From: Vibrio sinensis
GTDB taxonomy: Bacteria > Pseudomonadota > Gammaproteobacteria > Enterobacterales > Vibrionaceae
Direction: 5' to 3'
NCBI RefSeq assembly: GCF_003605645.1
Contig: NZ_QVMU01000017.1
Location: 31,334-95,333 of the forward strand
DNA length: 64,000 nt
Positions 26,594 to 35,892 of the stretch are shown here, piece after piece. The notes beneath the pieces were generated by a model, which saw only the letters and a list, made by a program, of their open reading frames with translations, had not been told where the DNA came from and made no database searches. The position numbers and the translations under genes are program-made. Position 1 is the first letter of the stretch, and each line of letters begins with the position of its first letter.

Positions 26594-26631
26594 CTTTTTC
26601 GCTTTTTCGCTTTTTCGCTTTTTCACTTTTT
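26594..26631. repeat. Tandem 8-bp microsatellite (CTTTTTCG)
   Basis: Nearly five head-to-tail copies of CTTTTTCG, the last ones diverged to CTTTTTCA and CTTTTT. It sits in the flank of the RAYT gene, next to AAAAGGACACACAC, a degenerate GGACAGACAC word. Confidence 0.85.
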
Positions 26632-26765
26632 AAAAGGACACACACTATAAAGTAAGCAAAGTATGGATTGCTGTTAACTCTGTTGTAAGTTGGAATCTTC
26701 AATCTTGCTGTTGTTTGTAGTCTATTTATGCTGAATGAACAAAGCACAACAACCGAAATTCAAAG

Positions 26766-27728
26766 ATGACGACAGCCAGAAAACAGCAAATCTCAGTCGA
26801 TGTAACACCGTATTACCATTGCGTTTCTCGCTGCGTTAGACGTAGTTTTTTATGTGGTGTTAATCCGTTAACTGAACAAAATTACGAGCATCGTCGTGAC
26901 TGGATAGAACAAAAAATATATGCGCTATCTCAAGTCTACTGCATTGATATCTGCGCTTACGCAATCATGAGTAATCACTATCATTTGGTTGTGCACATCA
27001 ATAGAGACAAAGCATTAGCTCTGTCCAATCACGAAATCATTGAGCGCTGGCAACAAAACCATAAACTTCCAGTTATAATAGAACGTTGGTTAAGCGGACA
27101 ATTGGCCTCCGATACAGAAAAAGAAGCGTGTATAGCGATAATCGATTCTTGGCGCTCACGCTTGTGGAACCTAAGTTGGTATATGAAAGAGCTCAACTTT
27201 GATATCGCTTGCCAAGCCAATCGGGAAGATGAGTGTCGAGGGCACTTTTGGGAGAGTCGTTTTAAAAGCCAAGCTTTGCTGGATGAACAGGCTTTAATCG
27301 CTGCGATGGCTTATGTCGACTTAAATCCATTGAGAGCGGGTGTAGCTGCAACACCTGAAGCATCAGTGTTCACTTCTATTCGGGCGAGATTAGAGGCCTT
27401 AAACCATCAGCAAGAAACTGCGCCTTGTCTTCACCCATTCATCGATAACCTAACCAATGACAAACGAGACGGTATCCCATTTCGCTTAATGGATTATATT
27501 GAATTGGTTGACTGGACTGCGCGCCAATATCGAGAGGGAAAAGCTTGTTTAAACATCACGTCACCACCAATCTTACAACGGCTCAATATAAACCAAAGTA
27601 ATTGGCTGAAAGCTTGCTCTGAATTGGAAAAGCATCGAAGTTCTGCTGTGGGCTGCATTCAGGATCTAAGAGCAGTTAAAAATGCTTTAAATAAAAAACG
27701 GATACATCTATTTCGTTTGGATGGATGA
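26766..27728 (+). CDS. REP-associated tyrosine transposase (RAYT, Y1_Tnp domain)
   Basis: A 320-residue protein of the IS200-like RAYT group. The N-terminal Y1 transposase domain has YYHCVSRCVRRSFLCG near residue 17, the HUH metal motif H-Y-H in IMSNHYHLVVHI near residue 72, and the nucleophile-bearing helix MAYVDLNPLRAGVA near residue 180. A C-terminal extension of about 120 residues is of unknown role. Unlike an IS, a RAYT does not carry its own terminal ends but processes single-stranded REP hairpins. GTGCCTGTCC-type repeats flank it, and more copies occur elsewhere in the window, which fits the expected pattern. Confidence 0.88.
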   Translation: MTTARKQQISVDVTPYYHCVSRCVRRSFLCGVNPLTEQNYEHRRDWIEQKIYALSQVYCIDICAYAIMSNHYHLVVHINRDKALALSNHEIIERWQQNHKLPVIIERWLSGQLASDTEKEACIAIIDSWRSRLWNLSWYMKELNFDIACQANREDECRGHFWESRFKSQALLDEQALIAAMAYVDLNPLRAGVAATPEASVFTSIRARLEALNHQQETAPCLHPFIDNLTNDKRDGIPFRLMDYIELVDWTARQYREGKACLNITSPPILQRLNINQSNWLKACSELEKHRSSAVGCIQDLRAVKNALNKKRIHLFRLDG

Positions 27729-28076
27729 ACGACTTATCACCGATTTACATCTAAACATAAATCTTTTTAAGAACGATACACCGGTTTCTGTATCTCTACC
27801 CTCGGGTTGTTATTAACCAACACTCCCCGCTTTATCGCAATACAGACAAGTTTGCACTTATGCCCCAAAATCCATACTTTCAAAGCAAGTCATTTTATAA
27901 ATAAGCATAACGCCATCTCCTTATCTCTCTTTATCATGTCTGTCCTTATTAAACACTTATTAAACAGTCAATATTCACATCCACTTGCAGTGACTGTCCT
28001 TGAAAAACAGTTCTGGAAGTTCTTGTGCCTGTCCCGAATGCTTGAATACTTTTTGTCCTTGTAAGGCAACAGTTAG
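27729..28076. other. RAYT downstream flank with REP-like words
   Basis: The region holds GACTGTCCTTG at 27992-28002, GTGCCTGTCCC at 28025-28035 and TTGTCCTTGTAAGG near 28053-28066. No gene with a recognisable product is present; an 85-codon opening at 27807-28064 looks like chance. Confidence 0.5.
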
Positions 28077-28865
28077 TTATATCAACTTGTTCTTATATTG
28101 TTCTGGTGTCTGTCCCGAATATTTTTTGAACATAGCGATGAACGGACTGGCTTGGTTATAACCTAATGTGAACGCGACTTCTTTCACTGAGTGGCCTTTA
28201 CGTAGCAGCTCCATGGAGTATAGATAACGAACTCTTAAGCGCCACTCAGTAAAGCTCATGCCCAATTCACTCTGACAATGGCGAGCCAAAGTGCGCTCGG
28301 TAGTATGAACTCGCTCAGCCCACTGAGCGAGACTCGTGTTATCTGTCGGATTCTCTTCAACGGCTGTCAAAATAGAAGATAAATACTTGTGATTACTCGA
28401 TGGTAAAAAGTGATGTTGAGTATCACGAGTGGCCAGTTGGTCAAGCATTACTTGCGCCAATCGCTTGTCTGGATCAGTTTGGGCAACGTTTATCTTTCGG
28501 CGACGAAAATCATCAACAATAGCTGAAGCAATATGCGTCACCTTAATTAAGCTTGTATAGTCTGGAAAGCTATGAGTCATATCAAGTGCAATGTTCAATG
28601 AACAGTAAGATAAGGGTTTACGATTATAGCTAGTGTGCATTACGCCTGGTGGTACCCAAATCGCTAGATGAGGAGGAGCAAGAAAACGCGTACCTTCGGC
28701 CTCCATCTCTAAAATTCCGCCACTGATGAGTTGAACTTGCCCCCATGGATGACAGTGCATTCGAGTTTCTGTGTTCGATAGGAATGCTTCAAAATTCATA
28801 AACACATCTGATGGCGCTTTATCGATTGATAAGGATGGATGAAGGTGTTTCGCTGATTTCCTCAA
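28077..28865 (-). CDS. AraC-family transcriptional regulator with cupin sensor
   Basis: About 262 residues if the TTG at 28865 is used; it has AGGAAG 6 bases upstream. The frame opens further, to a GTG at 28964, but that would abut the divergent gene and contain its TATAAT-like promoter. The N-terminal cupin has METAL-type H-x-H (RMHCHPWGQVQLISGG) and WVPPGVMHTSYN. The C-terminal AraC domain has two helix-turn-helices (TSLAQWAERVHTTERTLARH and KEVAFTLGYNQASPFIAMFK). It is divergent from an EamA exporter and probably controls it. Confidence 0.82.
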   Translation of the reverse strand: MRKSAKHLHPSLSIDKAPSDVFMNFEAFLSNTETRMHCHPWGQVQLISGGILEMEAEGTRFLAPPHLAIWVPPGVMHTSYNRKPLSYCSLNIALDMTHSFPDYTSLIKVTHIASAIVDDFRRRKINVAQTDPDKRLAQVMLDQLATRDTQHHFLPSSNHKYLSSILTAVEENPTDNTSLAQWAERVHTTERTLARHCQSELGMSFTEWRLRVRYLYSMELLRKGHSVKEVAFTLGYNQASPFIAMFKKYSGQTPEQYKNKLI

Positions 28866-28964
28866 ACTTGTCTTCCTATAGCGCCTAATGTCTTTCCAGA
28901 GATATCTACAATTATATAGACCTGTCACACTACGCGCCATTGAGAATATTGCGACGAGGCTCAC

Positions 28965-29864
28965 ATGATCTATCTATTGCCATTAATTACCGTTTTTATT
29001 TGGGGCGGTAATATTGTTATTAATAAAATGGCATCGGAAGTCATTGAACCGAGCGCGATGAGCTTTTATCGCTGGTTGATTGCAATTGTGATTTTGACCC
29101 CATTTTGTCTACCTAAAGTGATCCGTCGTTGGGCTTCAATTAAACCATACTTAGGTAAACTGGCGTTCTTGGCTCTATTGGGCATGGCGCTCAACCAATC
29201 ACTTGGTTATTACGCTGCGCTCACAACCTCTGCCTCTAACATGTCTCTCATTAGCTCGCTTGTGCCACTAATGAGTGTATTTCTTAGTGTCCCTTTACTC
29301 GGCAAATCGATTTCAAAACTCAGCATCATTGGTGGGGTTTTATCACTCACTGGATTAGCATATATGCTTGGCCAAGGTGATATTGCATTCTTTATGCATC
29401 AAGAAATCACCCAAGGTGACATAATGATCCTAATTGCATCTGCGCTTTATGCCACTTACTGCGTTTTATTAAAACGCTGGAAAATGCCGTTATCAAGTTG
29501 GACGCTTGTCTATACGCAAGGTTCATTTGCTTTACTGATGCTAACCCCTCTTTGGTTAACTAGCGATCAGCTCTTACCGACCGAGGCTTCTATCCCTATG
29601 ATCGGCTATGCTTCGCTTGCCGCATCAGTCATTGCCCCTTGGTTATGGATTCGTTCTATTGATGCCATTGGCGCTGACTCAAGTGCTATGTTCATGAACT
29701 TGCTGCCCGTCGTAGCGGTTTCTTTGGCAGCGACACTATTAGGCGAAACAGTACATAGTTACCACTTGATTGGTGGGTTGATGGTGATTACTGGGGTAAT
29801 CTTGTCGCAAATTAAAACGTCTCGTAAGCCTATCACTCCTATTCCTCATCCTGATAGCATCTAA
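28965..29864 (+). CDS. EamA/DMT-family exporter
   Basis: A 299-residue protein with ten predicted membrane helices in two EamA repeats (N-terminal LITVFIWGGNIVINKMASE; second repeat beginning near residue 150, ITQGDIMILIASALYATYCVLLKRW). The family exports amino acids or small metabolites. GAGG precedes the ATG. It is divergent from the AraC regulator, a usual regulator/exporter arrangement. A terminator follows. Confidence 0.85.
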   Translation: MIYLLPLITVFIWGGNIVINKMASEVIEPSAMSFYRWLIAIVILTPFCLPKVIRRWASIKPYLGKLAFLALLGMALNQSLGYYAALTTSASNMSLISSLVPLMSVFLSVPLLGKSISKLSIIGGVLSLTGLAYMLGQGDIAFFMHQEITQGDIMILIASALYATYCVLLKRWKMPLSSWTLVYTQGSFALLMLTPLWLTSDQLLPTEASIPMIGYASLAASVIAPWLWIRSIDAIGADSSAMFMNLLPVVAVSLAATLLGETVHSYHLIGGLMVITGVILSQIKTSRKPITPIPHPDSI

Positions 29865-29930
29865 TAAACTGAAGCCGCAGCAGTATTGGCTGACTGCGTT
29901 TTCGATTTTCATGAATAAAGAGTACAAAAA

Positions 29931-29966
29931 AAATACGCCGACAATATTCCACTGTCGGCGTATTTT
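29931..29966. terminator. Bidirectional terminator
   Basis: A 13-bp stem, AAATACGCCGACA/TGTCGGCGTATTT, with a 9-base loop and T- and A-runs, between the convergent EamA and MOSC-fusion genes. Confidence 0.88.
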
Positions 29967-30004
29967 TCATTTAAATATTGATGAAGATCTACCTGTAGCC
30001 CAAA

Positions 30005-31822
30005 TTACGAGACCACTTCTAAATCCGTTTCAGGAATACAGCAGCAAGCGAGAACCATTCCTTTCACGCGATTTTGATCAGACAATCCTGGCACATCAGG
30101 CTGATGTACACGTCCCGATTCAACAATGACATGACATGCACCACAAAGACCAGCGCGACAGCTATATGCGATAGCCACACCCGCTTTTTCTGCTTGTTCT
30201 AACAGAGTACTTTGATTGTCTCCAACAAAAACCTGACCATTAACACTTAACTGCACCGCTTTGTGAGGTTTGATCATTAAGCCACTCACGCCAAACGCTT
30301 CTTGATGATAGTTTTCTTCAGGTAATCCTTTTTTCAGTAGCAAATTTTTGGCTTTCTGCATAAAACCATCAGGGCCACACACGAAAACTTGGCGCTCTTC
30401 CGCTCGTTGAATCTGTTTAATATGCGCGAATGTTAAACGCCCCTTTAAACCAAACCAATCTGCAGGAGCTTGGCTCAATGAAATTATTACTTTCAAACCA
30501 GCATGTTGCTTTTTCAATTCCTGCAACTCTTGATGACAGGGAATATCTTCCACGCAGCTGCATTGGTGATAGAACACCGTATCATGCAGTTGCCCCTTGT
30601 CAGCAAGAAACCTTAGCATGGAGAGCATTGGTGTAATGCCACTCCCAGCCGAAAGTAACAGCAATGGTTGATCGTGCTTATCAGCTAAATGAAATGAACC
30701 ATCAGGAGTGTCACAATCAAGCGCGTCGCCTACATTTAAGTTATCCACCAGCCAATTCGAAACACGGCCACCATCAATACGTTTTACGGAAATAGCTAAG
30801 CGCCCAGGTCGAGAGGGACTGGAAGAAAGTGTGTACCGACGAGCAACCGTCTCTTCTCCCATTTCAACGCTAATCGGTAAGTGCTGGCCCGGTTGATAAA
30901 CCGGTGTATCCCCATGCTGAGGCTCTAACCAAAAAGTAATGAAATCACGCGCGATTTCTTCTCGCTCTACACAAGTCATAGTGAGTTTTGAGGGCGATTG
31001 ATCTTCGTAATGCTCTTTATGTTTATACTCTAAAACAACGACTTCATCACCTTGACGAATCATCCCCTCATTTTTTGCGACTAAATTCTGTCCAAAAAAT
31101 ACGCCGCCACGTTCATTTGCTCGAAACTGAGATAAGGTATTTAATGGCTCTTTCGTTTCTCGAAACTCACCTTTATCAACATCAACCGTCGTCAAAATAC
31201 AACGTTCACAAGGTTTCACAAACTCGAACTCCACTTCACCAATTCGAACTCGCTTCCAGCTATCTTCAATAAAAGGCTCATCACCAGAAACCACTAAGTT
31301 CGGTCGAAATTGATCCATTACATGATGCTCTGGGCTACGTCGATTTAACTCTTCCAACGAAGCTTCGCTGATCATCAACATAGGATAACCATCTGCAAAG
31401 CTTACATTGTGACCCACTTTCTCTCGGATTCGATTCGACTGCTCGCCGGTAAACAACAGTTCCACTCGCTGGCCTAATACATCACTAAACCAATCATCCG
31501 CCTCATCAGTGGTGGTATAAGCAATAAAAGTATCATTGAATACTGTAGCATTCGATTCTTGTAATTTGAAATCGCTATAACGAATACGCAGAGGTGTTTT
31601 ATTTGCGGCCGTAAAAATCAGTCCATCTGGAGTTAGGTTAGATTTGATGGTGACCATTTCTGGATGTTTTCTTGCTGTCACCATATAGCCATCAGCTTTC
31701 GCGACCATAAAGCGACGGTCGAACATCAAACCTTGTTTTTCAACCCAAACGGTAGACATTGAAATACCGCCGACTGATTTCACTGGAAATACGTTTATTT
31801 TTGATAATGTTGATGCTGACAT
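30005..31822 (-). CDS. MOSC - ferredoxin reductase - [2Fe-2S] ferredoxin fusion protein
   Basis: A 605-residue protein with three modules. Residues about 1-265 form a MOSC N-terminal barrel plus MOSC domain (INVFPVKSVGG, GLMFDRRFMV, and KPCERCILTTVD with the Mo-ligand cysteine). Residues about 275-500 are an FAD/NAD(P)-binding reductase (RRYTLSSSPSR, LLLSAGSGITPMLSMLR, FVCGPDGFM). Residues about 515-605 are a plant-type ferredoxin with the cluster pattern C-x4-C-x2-C (CRAGLCGACH) and a distant C. E. coli YcbX has only the MOSC and ferredoxin parts, so this one carries its own electron supply. It probably reduces N-hydroxylated compounds. The start at 31822 follows AGGGA. Confidence 0.88.
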   Translation of the reverse strand: MSASTLSKINVFPVKSVGGISMSTVWVEKQGLMFDRRFMVAKADGYMVTARKHPEMVTIKSNLTPDGLIFTAANKTPLRIRYSDFKLQESNATVFNDTFIAYTTTDEADDWFSDVLGQRVELLFTGEQSNRIREKVGHNVSFADGYPMLMISEASLEELNRRSPEHHVMDQFRPNLVVSGDEPFIEDSWKRVRIGEVEFEFVKPCERCILTTVDVDKGEFRETKEPLNTLSQFRANERGGVFFGQNLVAKNEGMIRQGDEVVVLEYKHKEHYEDQSPSKLTMTCVEREEIARDFITFWLEPQHGDTPVYQPGQHLPISVEMGEETVARRYTLSSSPSRPGRLAISVKRIDGGRVSNWLVDNLNVGDALDCDTPDGSFHLADKHDQPLLLLSAGSGITPMLSMLRFLADKGQLHDTVFYHQCSCVEDIPCHQELQELKKQHAGLKVIISLSQAPADWFGLKGRLTFAHIKQIQRAEERQVFVCGPDGFMQKAKNLLLKKGLPEENYHQEAFGVSGLMIKPHKAVQLSVNGQVFVGDNQSTLLEQAEKAGVAIAYSCRAGLCGACHVIVESGRVHQPDVPGLSDQNRVKGMVLACCCIPETDLEVVS

Positions 31823-31995
31823 TACATTCCCTAACTCATTGTAATTATGTTGTGATGATAAAAGATCCATTACTAAATTTCGAACACTTATCCAACAATC
31901 CCGCTCGTTACCCGGATGTGAATTAGAAAAGTCACCAATCGAGTACAAAAGGGGGTGAAATATAACCCCGTTTGCTCTATCATCCTGTCGCCTAA

Positions 31996-32011
31996 GCGCA
32001 AGCGTTTGCTT
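31996..32011. promoter_or_regulatory. PurR-like box upstream of pyrC
   Basis: The word GCGCAAGCGTTTGCTT matches 13 of 16 positions of the PurR operator ACGCAAACGTTTGCGT. It lies 62 bp before the pyrC ATG. PurR represses pyrC in E. coli, so this match is credible. Confidence 0.65.
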
Positions 32012-32072
32012 TTGGATAAAAACCTTGCTTTAGGCTCCAATCAGAATAACTAACTTATGGTGGGAGCTTTCA

Positions 32073-33101
32073 ATGACAACATTTACTATCACTCGTCCGG
32101 ACGACTGGCATGTGCATCTTCGTGATGGTGAGGTACTTAAAGATACCGTTCGTGATATTAGCCGTTACAATGGACGTGCGCTTATCATGCCAAATACGGT
32201 CCCACCGGTTACCGATACCGAGCTTGCCCTAGCCTATCGCGAACGCATTATGGCGGAACAGCCAAGTGCACAGTTTGAGCCTTTAATGGCACTTTACCTA
32301 ACTGATAACACCACATCTGATGAAATCCGCAAAGCCAAAGCCTCTGGCAAGATATTTGCGGCAAAACTATACCCAGCTGGCGCAACCACCAACTCTGACT
32401 CAGGTGTAACATCTGCGAAAAACATCTATCACGTACTAGAAGCAATGCAAGAAGTCGGAATGCTGCTGCTTATCCACGGTGAAGTGACTACGCACGATGT
32501 CGACATTTTTGACCGAGAAAAAACATTCTTAGATACAGTTCTTGCTCCTATCGTGAATGATTTCCCGAACTTAAAAATTGTTCTAGAACACATCACAACG
32601 GCTGAAGCAGCTCAGTTTGTAAAAAATGCAGGTGACAACGTTGGCGCAACAATCACGGCTCACCACTTAATGTACAACCGTAACCACATGCTTGTGGGCG
32701 GAATTAAGCCACATTTCTACTGCTTACCGATTCTAAAACGCAATACTCATCAACTTGCGCTCATTGAAGCCGCGACCAGTGGTAGTAAAAAATTCTTCCT
32801 CGGAACAGATTCAGCTCCTCACGCAAAAGATAAAAAAGAAGCGGCGTGTGGCTGTGCTGGGTCTTACACAGCTCATGCTGCATTAGAGCTATACGCTGAA
32901 GTGTTTGAACAAGCGGGTAAACTAGAAAACTTAGAAGCATTTGCGAGCCACAATGGCCCTGATTTCTATGGTTTGCCTCGCAACAGTGATACTGTGACTT
33001 TATCGAAAGAAGAGTGGGCAGTTGCTGCTGATATGCCTTTTGGTCATGATGTCGTTGTGCCAATTCGCGGTGGTGAAAACATCTCTTGGACAGTGCGCTA
33101 A
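32073..33101 (+). CDS. pyrC: Dihydroorotase
   Basis: A 342-residue homodimeric class II dihydroorotase, which cyclises carbamoyl aspartate in pyrimidine synthesis. Zinc ligands are visible: HVHLRD (H13, H15), the carbamylated lysine in FAAKLYPAGATTNSD, LIHGEV, LEHIT, and GTDSAPHAK with the catalytic Asp. The length agrees with E. coli PyrC (348). A PurR-like box precedes it and a strong terminator follows. It stands alone. Confidence 0.97.
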   Translation: MTTFTITRPDDWHVHLRDGEVLKDTVRDISRYNGRALIMPNTVPPVTDTELALAYRERIMAEQPSAQFEPLMALYLTDNTTSDEIRKAKASGKIFAAKLYPAGATTNSDSGVTSAKNIYHVLEAMQEVGMLLLIHGEVTTHDVDIFDREKTFLDTVLAPIVNDFPNLKIVLEHITTAEAAQFVKNAGDNVGATITAHHLMYNRNHMLVGGIKPHFYCLPILKRNTHQLALIEAATSGSKKFFLGTDSAPHAKDKKEAACGCAGSYTAHAALELYAEVFEQAGKLENLEAFASHNGPDFYGLPRNSDTVTLSKEEWAVAADMPFGHDVVVPIRGGENISWTVR

Positions 33102-33202
33102 ATTCAAACCTGACGGTTGATTAGTTACTATTGATGAGCAACTAGTGATTCTAGAAATCCACTTTATTGGTCATTACAATTCAGACTGAGACCGTAGATA
33201 GC

Positions 33203-33236
33203 AAAAAGCCGACGTTATATATTAAGTCGGCTTTTT
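33203..33236 (+). terminator. Rho-independent terminator of pyrC
   Basis: The stem AAAAAGCCGAC/GTCGGCTTTTT has a 12-base AT-rich loop, between convergent pyrC and azu. T-runs serve both directions. Confidence 0.88.
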
Positions 33237-33282
33237 AATTTCATCACGCTTTGCGGCGCACTTTAATCATTATTTGAAGCCA

Positions 33283-33735
33283 CTAAACGAATTCGAACTT
33301 ACCTTTCATGATTGCCCAGTGACCAGGGAATGAACAGAAGAATGAGTAATCACCACCTGGAGTCAAACCTTCGGTAGAAAACGTCACTGTGGTGCTTTCA
33401 CCACCGCCGATGATTTTCGATGCGCCATACACACGCTCATCACCCACTTTCACATAATTATTATCAATACCGGCGCTCATGCCATCCGTCGCAACGCCCT
33501 GAACATTTGCTGTATCTGTAATCACCACATTATGGCCCATAGACGTCGCCGCCAATTTCCCAGTATGATTTAAAGTAATGCTGACCTCTTTACATGTTGC
33601 TGGCACTTTAATTTCATTGGTGGAAAATTGCATCATATCGTTCGCTTCTATAGTCACATCACAGCTCTCGCTTGCTTGTGCCCCAAATGTCGCACCTAAT
33701 AACGCGCCAAATGCCATTAAAAGACGTAGTTTCAT
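33283..33735 (-). CDS. azu: Azurin (blue copper protein)
   Basis: A 150-residue precursor with a signal peptide of about 21-22 residues (MKLRLLMAFGALLGATFGAQA). The copper ligands are all present: H68 (TSMGHNVV), C134, H139 and M143 (FFCSFPGHWAIMKG), which become H46, C112, H117 and M121 after subtracting 22, the standard azurin numbering. The structural disulfide C25-C48 is also conserved. It is a periplasmic one-electron carrier. It is monocistronic, with AGGGAG before the ATG. Confidence 0.97.
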   Translation of the reverse strand: MKLRLLMAFGALLGATFGAQASESCDVTIEANDMMQFSTNEIKVPATCKEVSITLNHTGKLAATSMGHNVVITDTANVQGVATDGMSAGIDNNYVKVGDERVYGASKIIGGGESTTVTFSTEGLTPGGDYSFFCSFPGHWAIMKGKFEFV

Positions 33736-34153
33736 ATTCCCTATCTCCCTTAGTAATCATTTTTATTAATATCTATGCTGTACATTATCTAAGCGCTGAT
33801 TCTGAGTAAACCCACAAAGAAGCTACAAATCTGCGAAAGTAACGAAAAAGTTAAATTTTGAGAGATAACAACAAGCGATTACCGATATTGACACGCAGGG
33901 AATTCAAAACTAGTAGCAAAAGTCGAAGTCACAGCAACAATAGGCTCTGCTAGCTTTGGGCGCTTATTTTCTAAGCAACCTCGTTTATGAGACCACTTAG
34001 TTATACTCCAATGGAATGAGTGGATGTTTAAGTCGGATCCTTGTCTACAAATCTGACAACTCTCACTGAACAAACATCCCAAGGTTACTTTGGCATATAA
34101 ATAAGGTGTATAAATAGGGTGTATAATATTGAGATAGTTACGTATAACGGCCG
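33736..34153. other. Intergenic region
   Basis: A 418-bp region between azu and the coiled-coil protein. A TATAAT hexamer near 34125 with near-repeats of GGTGTATAA just upstream suggests the promoter of the next gene. A 95-codon minus-strand opening at 33879-34166 overlaps that gene start and looks spurious. Confidence 0.45.
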
Positions 34154-34726
34154 ATGATGAAACCACAATCTAGATTATTTCGATTTTTGTTACACTGCGT
34201 TTTATTCAGTGCATTCACTTTCCCAACTTATAGTTGGGCGATGAAGTGCAACCCAACAGATTGGAACATCGTGCTCAAGGCGCAAAAGAAAGTTGATGTT
34301 CGCTATAACATCCATGCGGTTCGATTTAATCAGCTGTTGAGTATTCATCAACAACGTACTTTATTGCATCAAGAATTTACGTCACAGGAGCTACAAACTT
34401 TTTGGCACCCAGACAAAACCGACATGCATCTCACCATGCGCACTCAAATGAAAGCAACACGCGAAGCGGTAGAACAAACAGAAACAGAAATTTCAAAAAT
34501 CAACAACAGCTTATCTGATATATATCTGACTCGAAAAAACTGGAAATCCATCAGTCAGCATTGTGAACAACAAGGACAAACGATCAATATGATTTCTAGC
34601 GAACACTACGTTAGTATGAATCAGGAAATCATTAATGACATCAAGCAACTGAAGAAAAAACTCTCCACCATAAAGCAGCAATATCTTAATGAAATTGCTG
34701 CTTTAGAAAACAGTTATCCTGACTAA
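34154..34726 (+). CDS. Exported coiled-coil protein of unknown function
   Basis: A 190-residue protein with an N-terminal hydrophobic segment (LFRFLLHCVLFSAFTFPTYSWA), probably a signal peptide cleaved near residue 29. The remainder is rich in Q, K and E and has heptad-like stretches (residues about 95-125 and 155-185). It has two cysteines (mature region) that could pair. I do not recognise a family. The gene ends overlap the convergent STAS-like gene by 4 bp. Confidence 0.55.
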   Translation: MMKPQSRLFRFLLHCVLFSAFTFPTYSWAMKCNPTDWNIVLKAQKKVDVRYNIHAVRFNQLLSIHQQRTLLHQEFTSQELQTFWHPDKTDMHLTMRTQMKATREAVEQTETEISKINNSLSDIYLTRKNWKSISQHCEQQGQTINMISSEHYVSMNQEIINDIKQLKKKLSTIKQQYLNEIAALENSYPD

Positions 34727-35103
34727 TCCGTAACCCAGTCCCACGCTTCTTGATAATCAGTGAAAGCTCGAACTTCTCCAGCGATAAACCAGCCACCTAC
34801 TTTTGCAGCGACTTCTTGCCACTCTTTATGACCATAGATAGCGATGCGACTAAAATTTGAACCGTGTTTAAGACCAAGTTTAAAATCGTCCCAAGCGGCT
34901 CGTAACTCCCAACCTCGAAGTTCGGTGATATCAACCAGCACTTTTACTTCTGCTGCATCTATTTCTTTTAGTGCTGAATCTAAAACTGGGGTAATAAATT
35001 CGTAATCGACATGTGTGAGTTTCCCAACGGCGGTAATCACCACCAAAAAGTCATCTTGTACTCGTTCAATACCTACTGATAAGCCGTGTTTTGTCATACT
35101 CAT
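34723..35103 (-). CDS. STAS/SpoIIAA-like domain protein
   Basis: A 126-residue cytoplasmic protein of the SpoIIAA-like (DUF3478) family: LVDITELRGWELRAAWDDFKLG and the C-terminal AFTDYQEAWDWV are typical. Members have a STAS-like fold, bind small hydrophobic ligands or partners, and have no settled role. The start at ATG 35103 follows GGAGG by 6 bases; an 8-residue upstream extension was rejected. Confidence 0.82.
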   Translation of the reverse strand: MSMTKHGLSVGIERVQDDFLVVITAVGKLTHVDYEFITPVLDSALKEIDAAEVKVLVDITELRGWELRAAWDDFKLGLKHGSNFSRIAIYGHKEWQEVAAKVGGWFIAGEVRAFTDYQEAWDWVTD

Positions 35104-35249
35104 GATGTACCTCCAATTGATATACACTCAGAGAATAGCAAAACCATCACACCTGGATGTGCCCAACATCGCGTAATCAAAAACCGCGAGTCAATATCCT
35201 ACGTCATGGGTTCACTTAAACGTTAAAGGTTGCGGTTTTGTTTCACTCA

Positions 35250-35717
35250 TTAAGCTCTATGGCTAAACCGTTGGCGCGTTACCATACCCCACTTCTCATC
35301 ATGATATCTATCTTCGGAAAATTGCCCTGCCGTATAAGAGTTAATCACTCTGCGCCAAAACATCACTGCATGATCCGCTCCCTCAACTTGTTTGATTTCC
35401 CAATCTCCCTGTAAACGATGAAACAGTTCACTGATAAACTGCTGTCCTAACTGTCCGCGTCTGAAATAAGGCACAATATAAAAATCACACACTTCATAAT
35501 TATTTGGGCTCTCAGTTGCTATCGCGGTATGCCCAGCAGGTATATCATCAACATACAATAAATAGCCCTTAACATGCCCACCCAATTCCGTATCTAGCGA
35601 GAATGTTCCATCTATGTTGGGCTTCTTTTGCATGATTTTGGAAAACTCACCTTCATAAGCTTGTGATAAGTTCACATAGACATGCGCATTTTTCTCCGTC
35701 ACTTCGATGATCTTCAT
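35250..35717 (-). CDS. GNAT-family N-acetyltransferase
   Basis: A 155-residue single-domain acetyltransferase. The core strand and acetyl-CoA loop read CDFYIVPYFRRGQLGQQFISELF (residues about 80-102), the R/Q-x-x-G-x-G/A-type motif A. The start at MKIIEVTEK (ATG 35717) follows GGGAG by 5 bases; a 17-residue upstream in-frame extension lacks support. The acceptor is unknown. Confidence 0.78.
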   Translation of the reverse strand: MKIIEVTEKNAHVYVNLSQAYEGEFSKIMQKKPNIDGTFSLDTELGGHVKGYLLYVDDIPAGHTAIATESPNNYEVCDFYIVPYFRRGQLGQQFISELFHRLQGDWEIKQVEGADHAVMFWRRVINSYTAGQFSEDRYHDEKWGMVTRQRFSHRA

Positions 35718-35892
35718 ACTCACTCCCATTATTCGGCCAATCAAAAGCGGCGACCACAAAATAATCATAACCCCCTATCTCGAATTCAGCATAATTCTTA
35801 ATGAATTACCTACCAAATCCATTACACAATACTTGACGCTTTATCATATCACTGTGATAGAGTTCCGCTCTTACTGATCAATTAAGTCCATT

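Noticed and set aside
27807..28064. 85-codon opening behind the RAYT gene
   Set aside because: It runs through repeat words and ends in the AraC terminator region; composition is not protein-like.
33879..34166. 95-codon minus-strand opening
   Set aside because: It overlaps the start of the exported coiled-coil gene and its likely promoter, and no family is recognisable.
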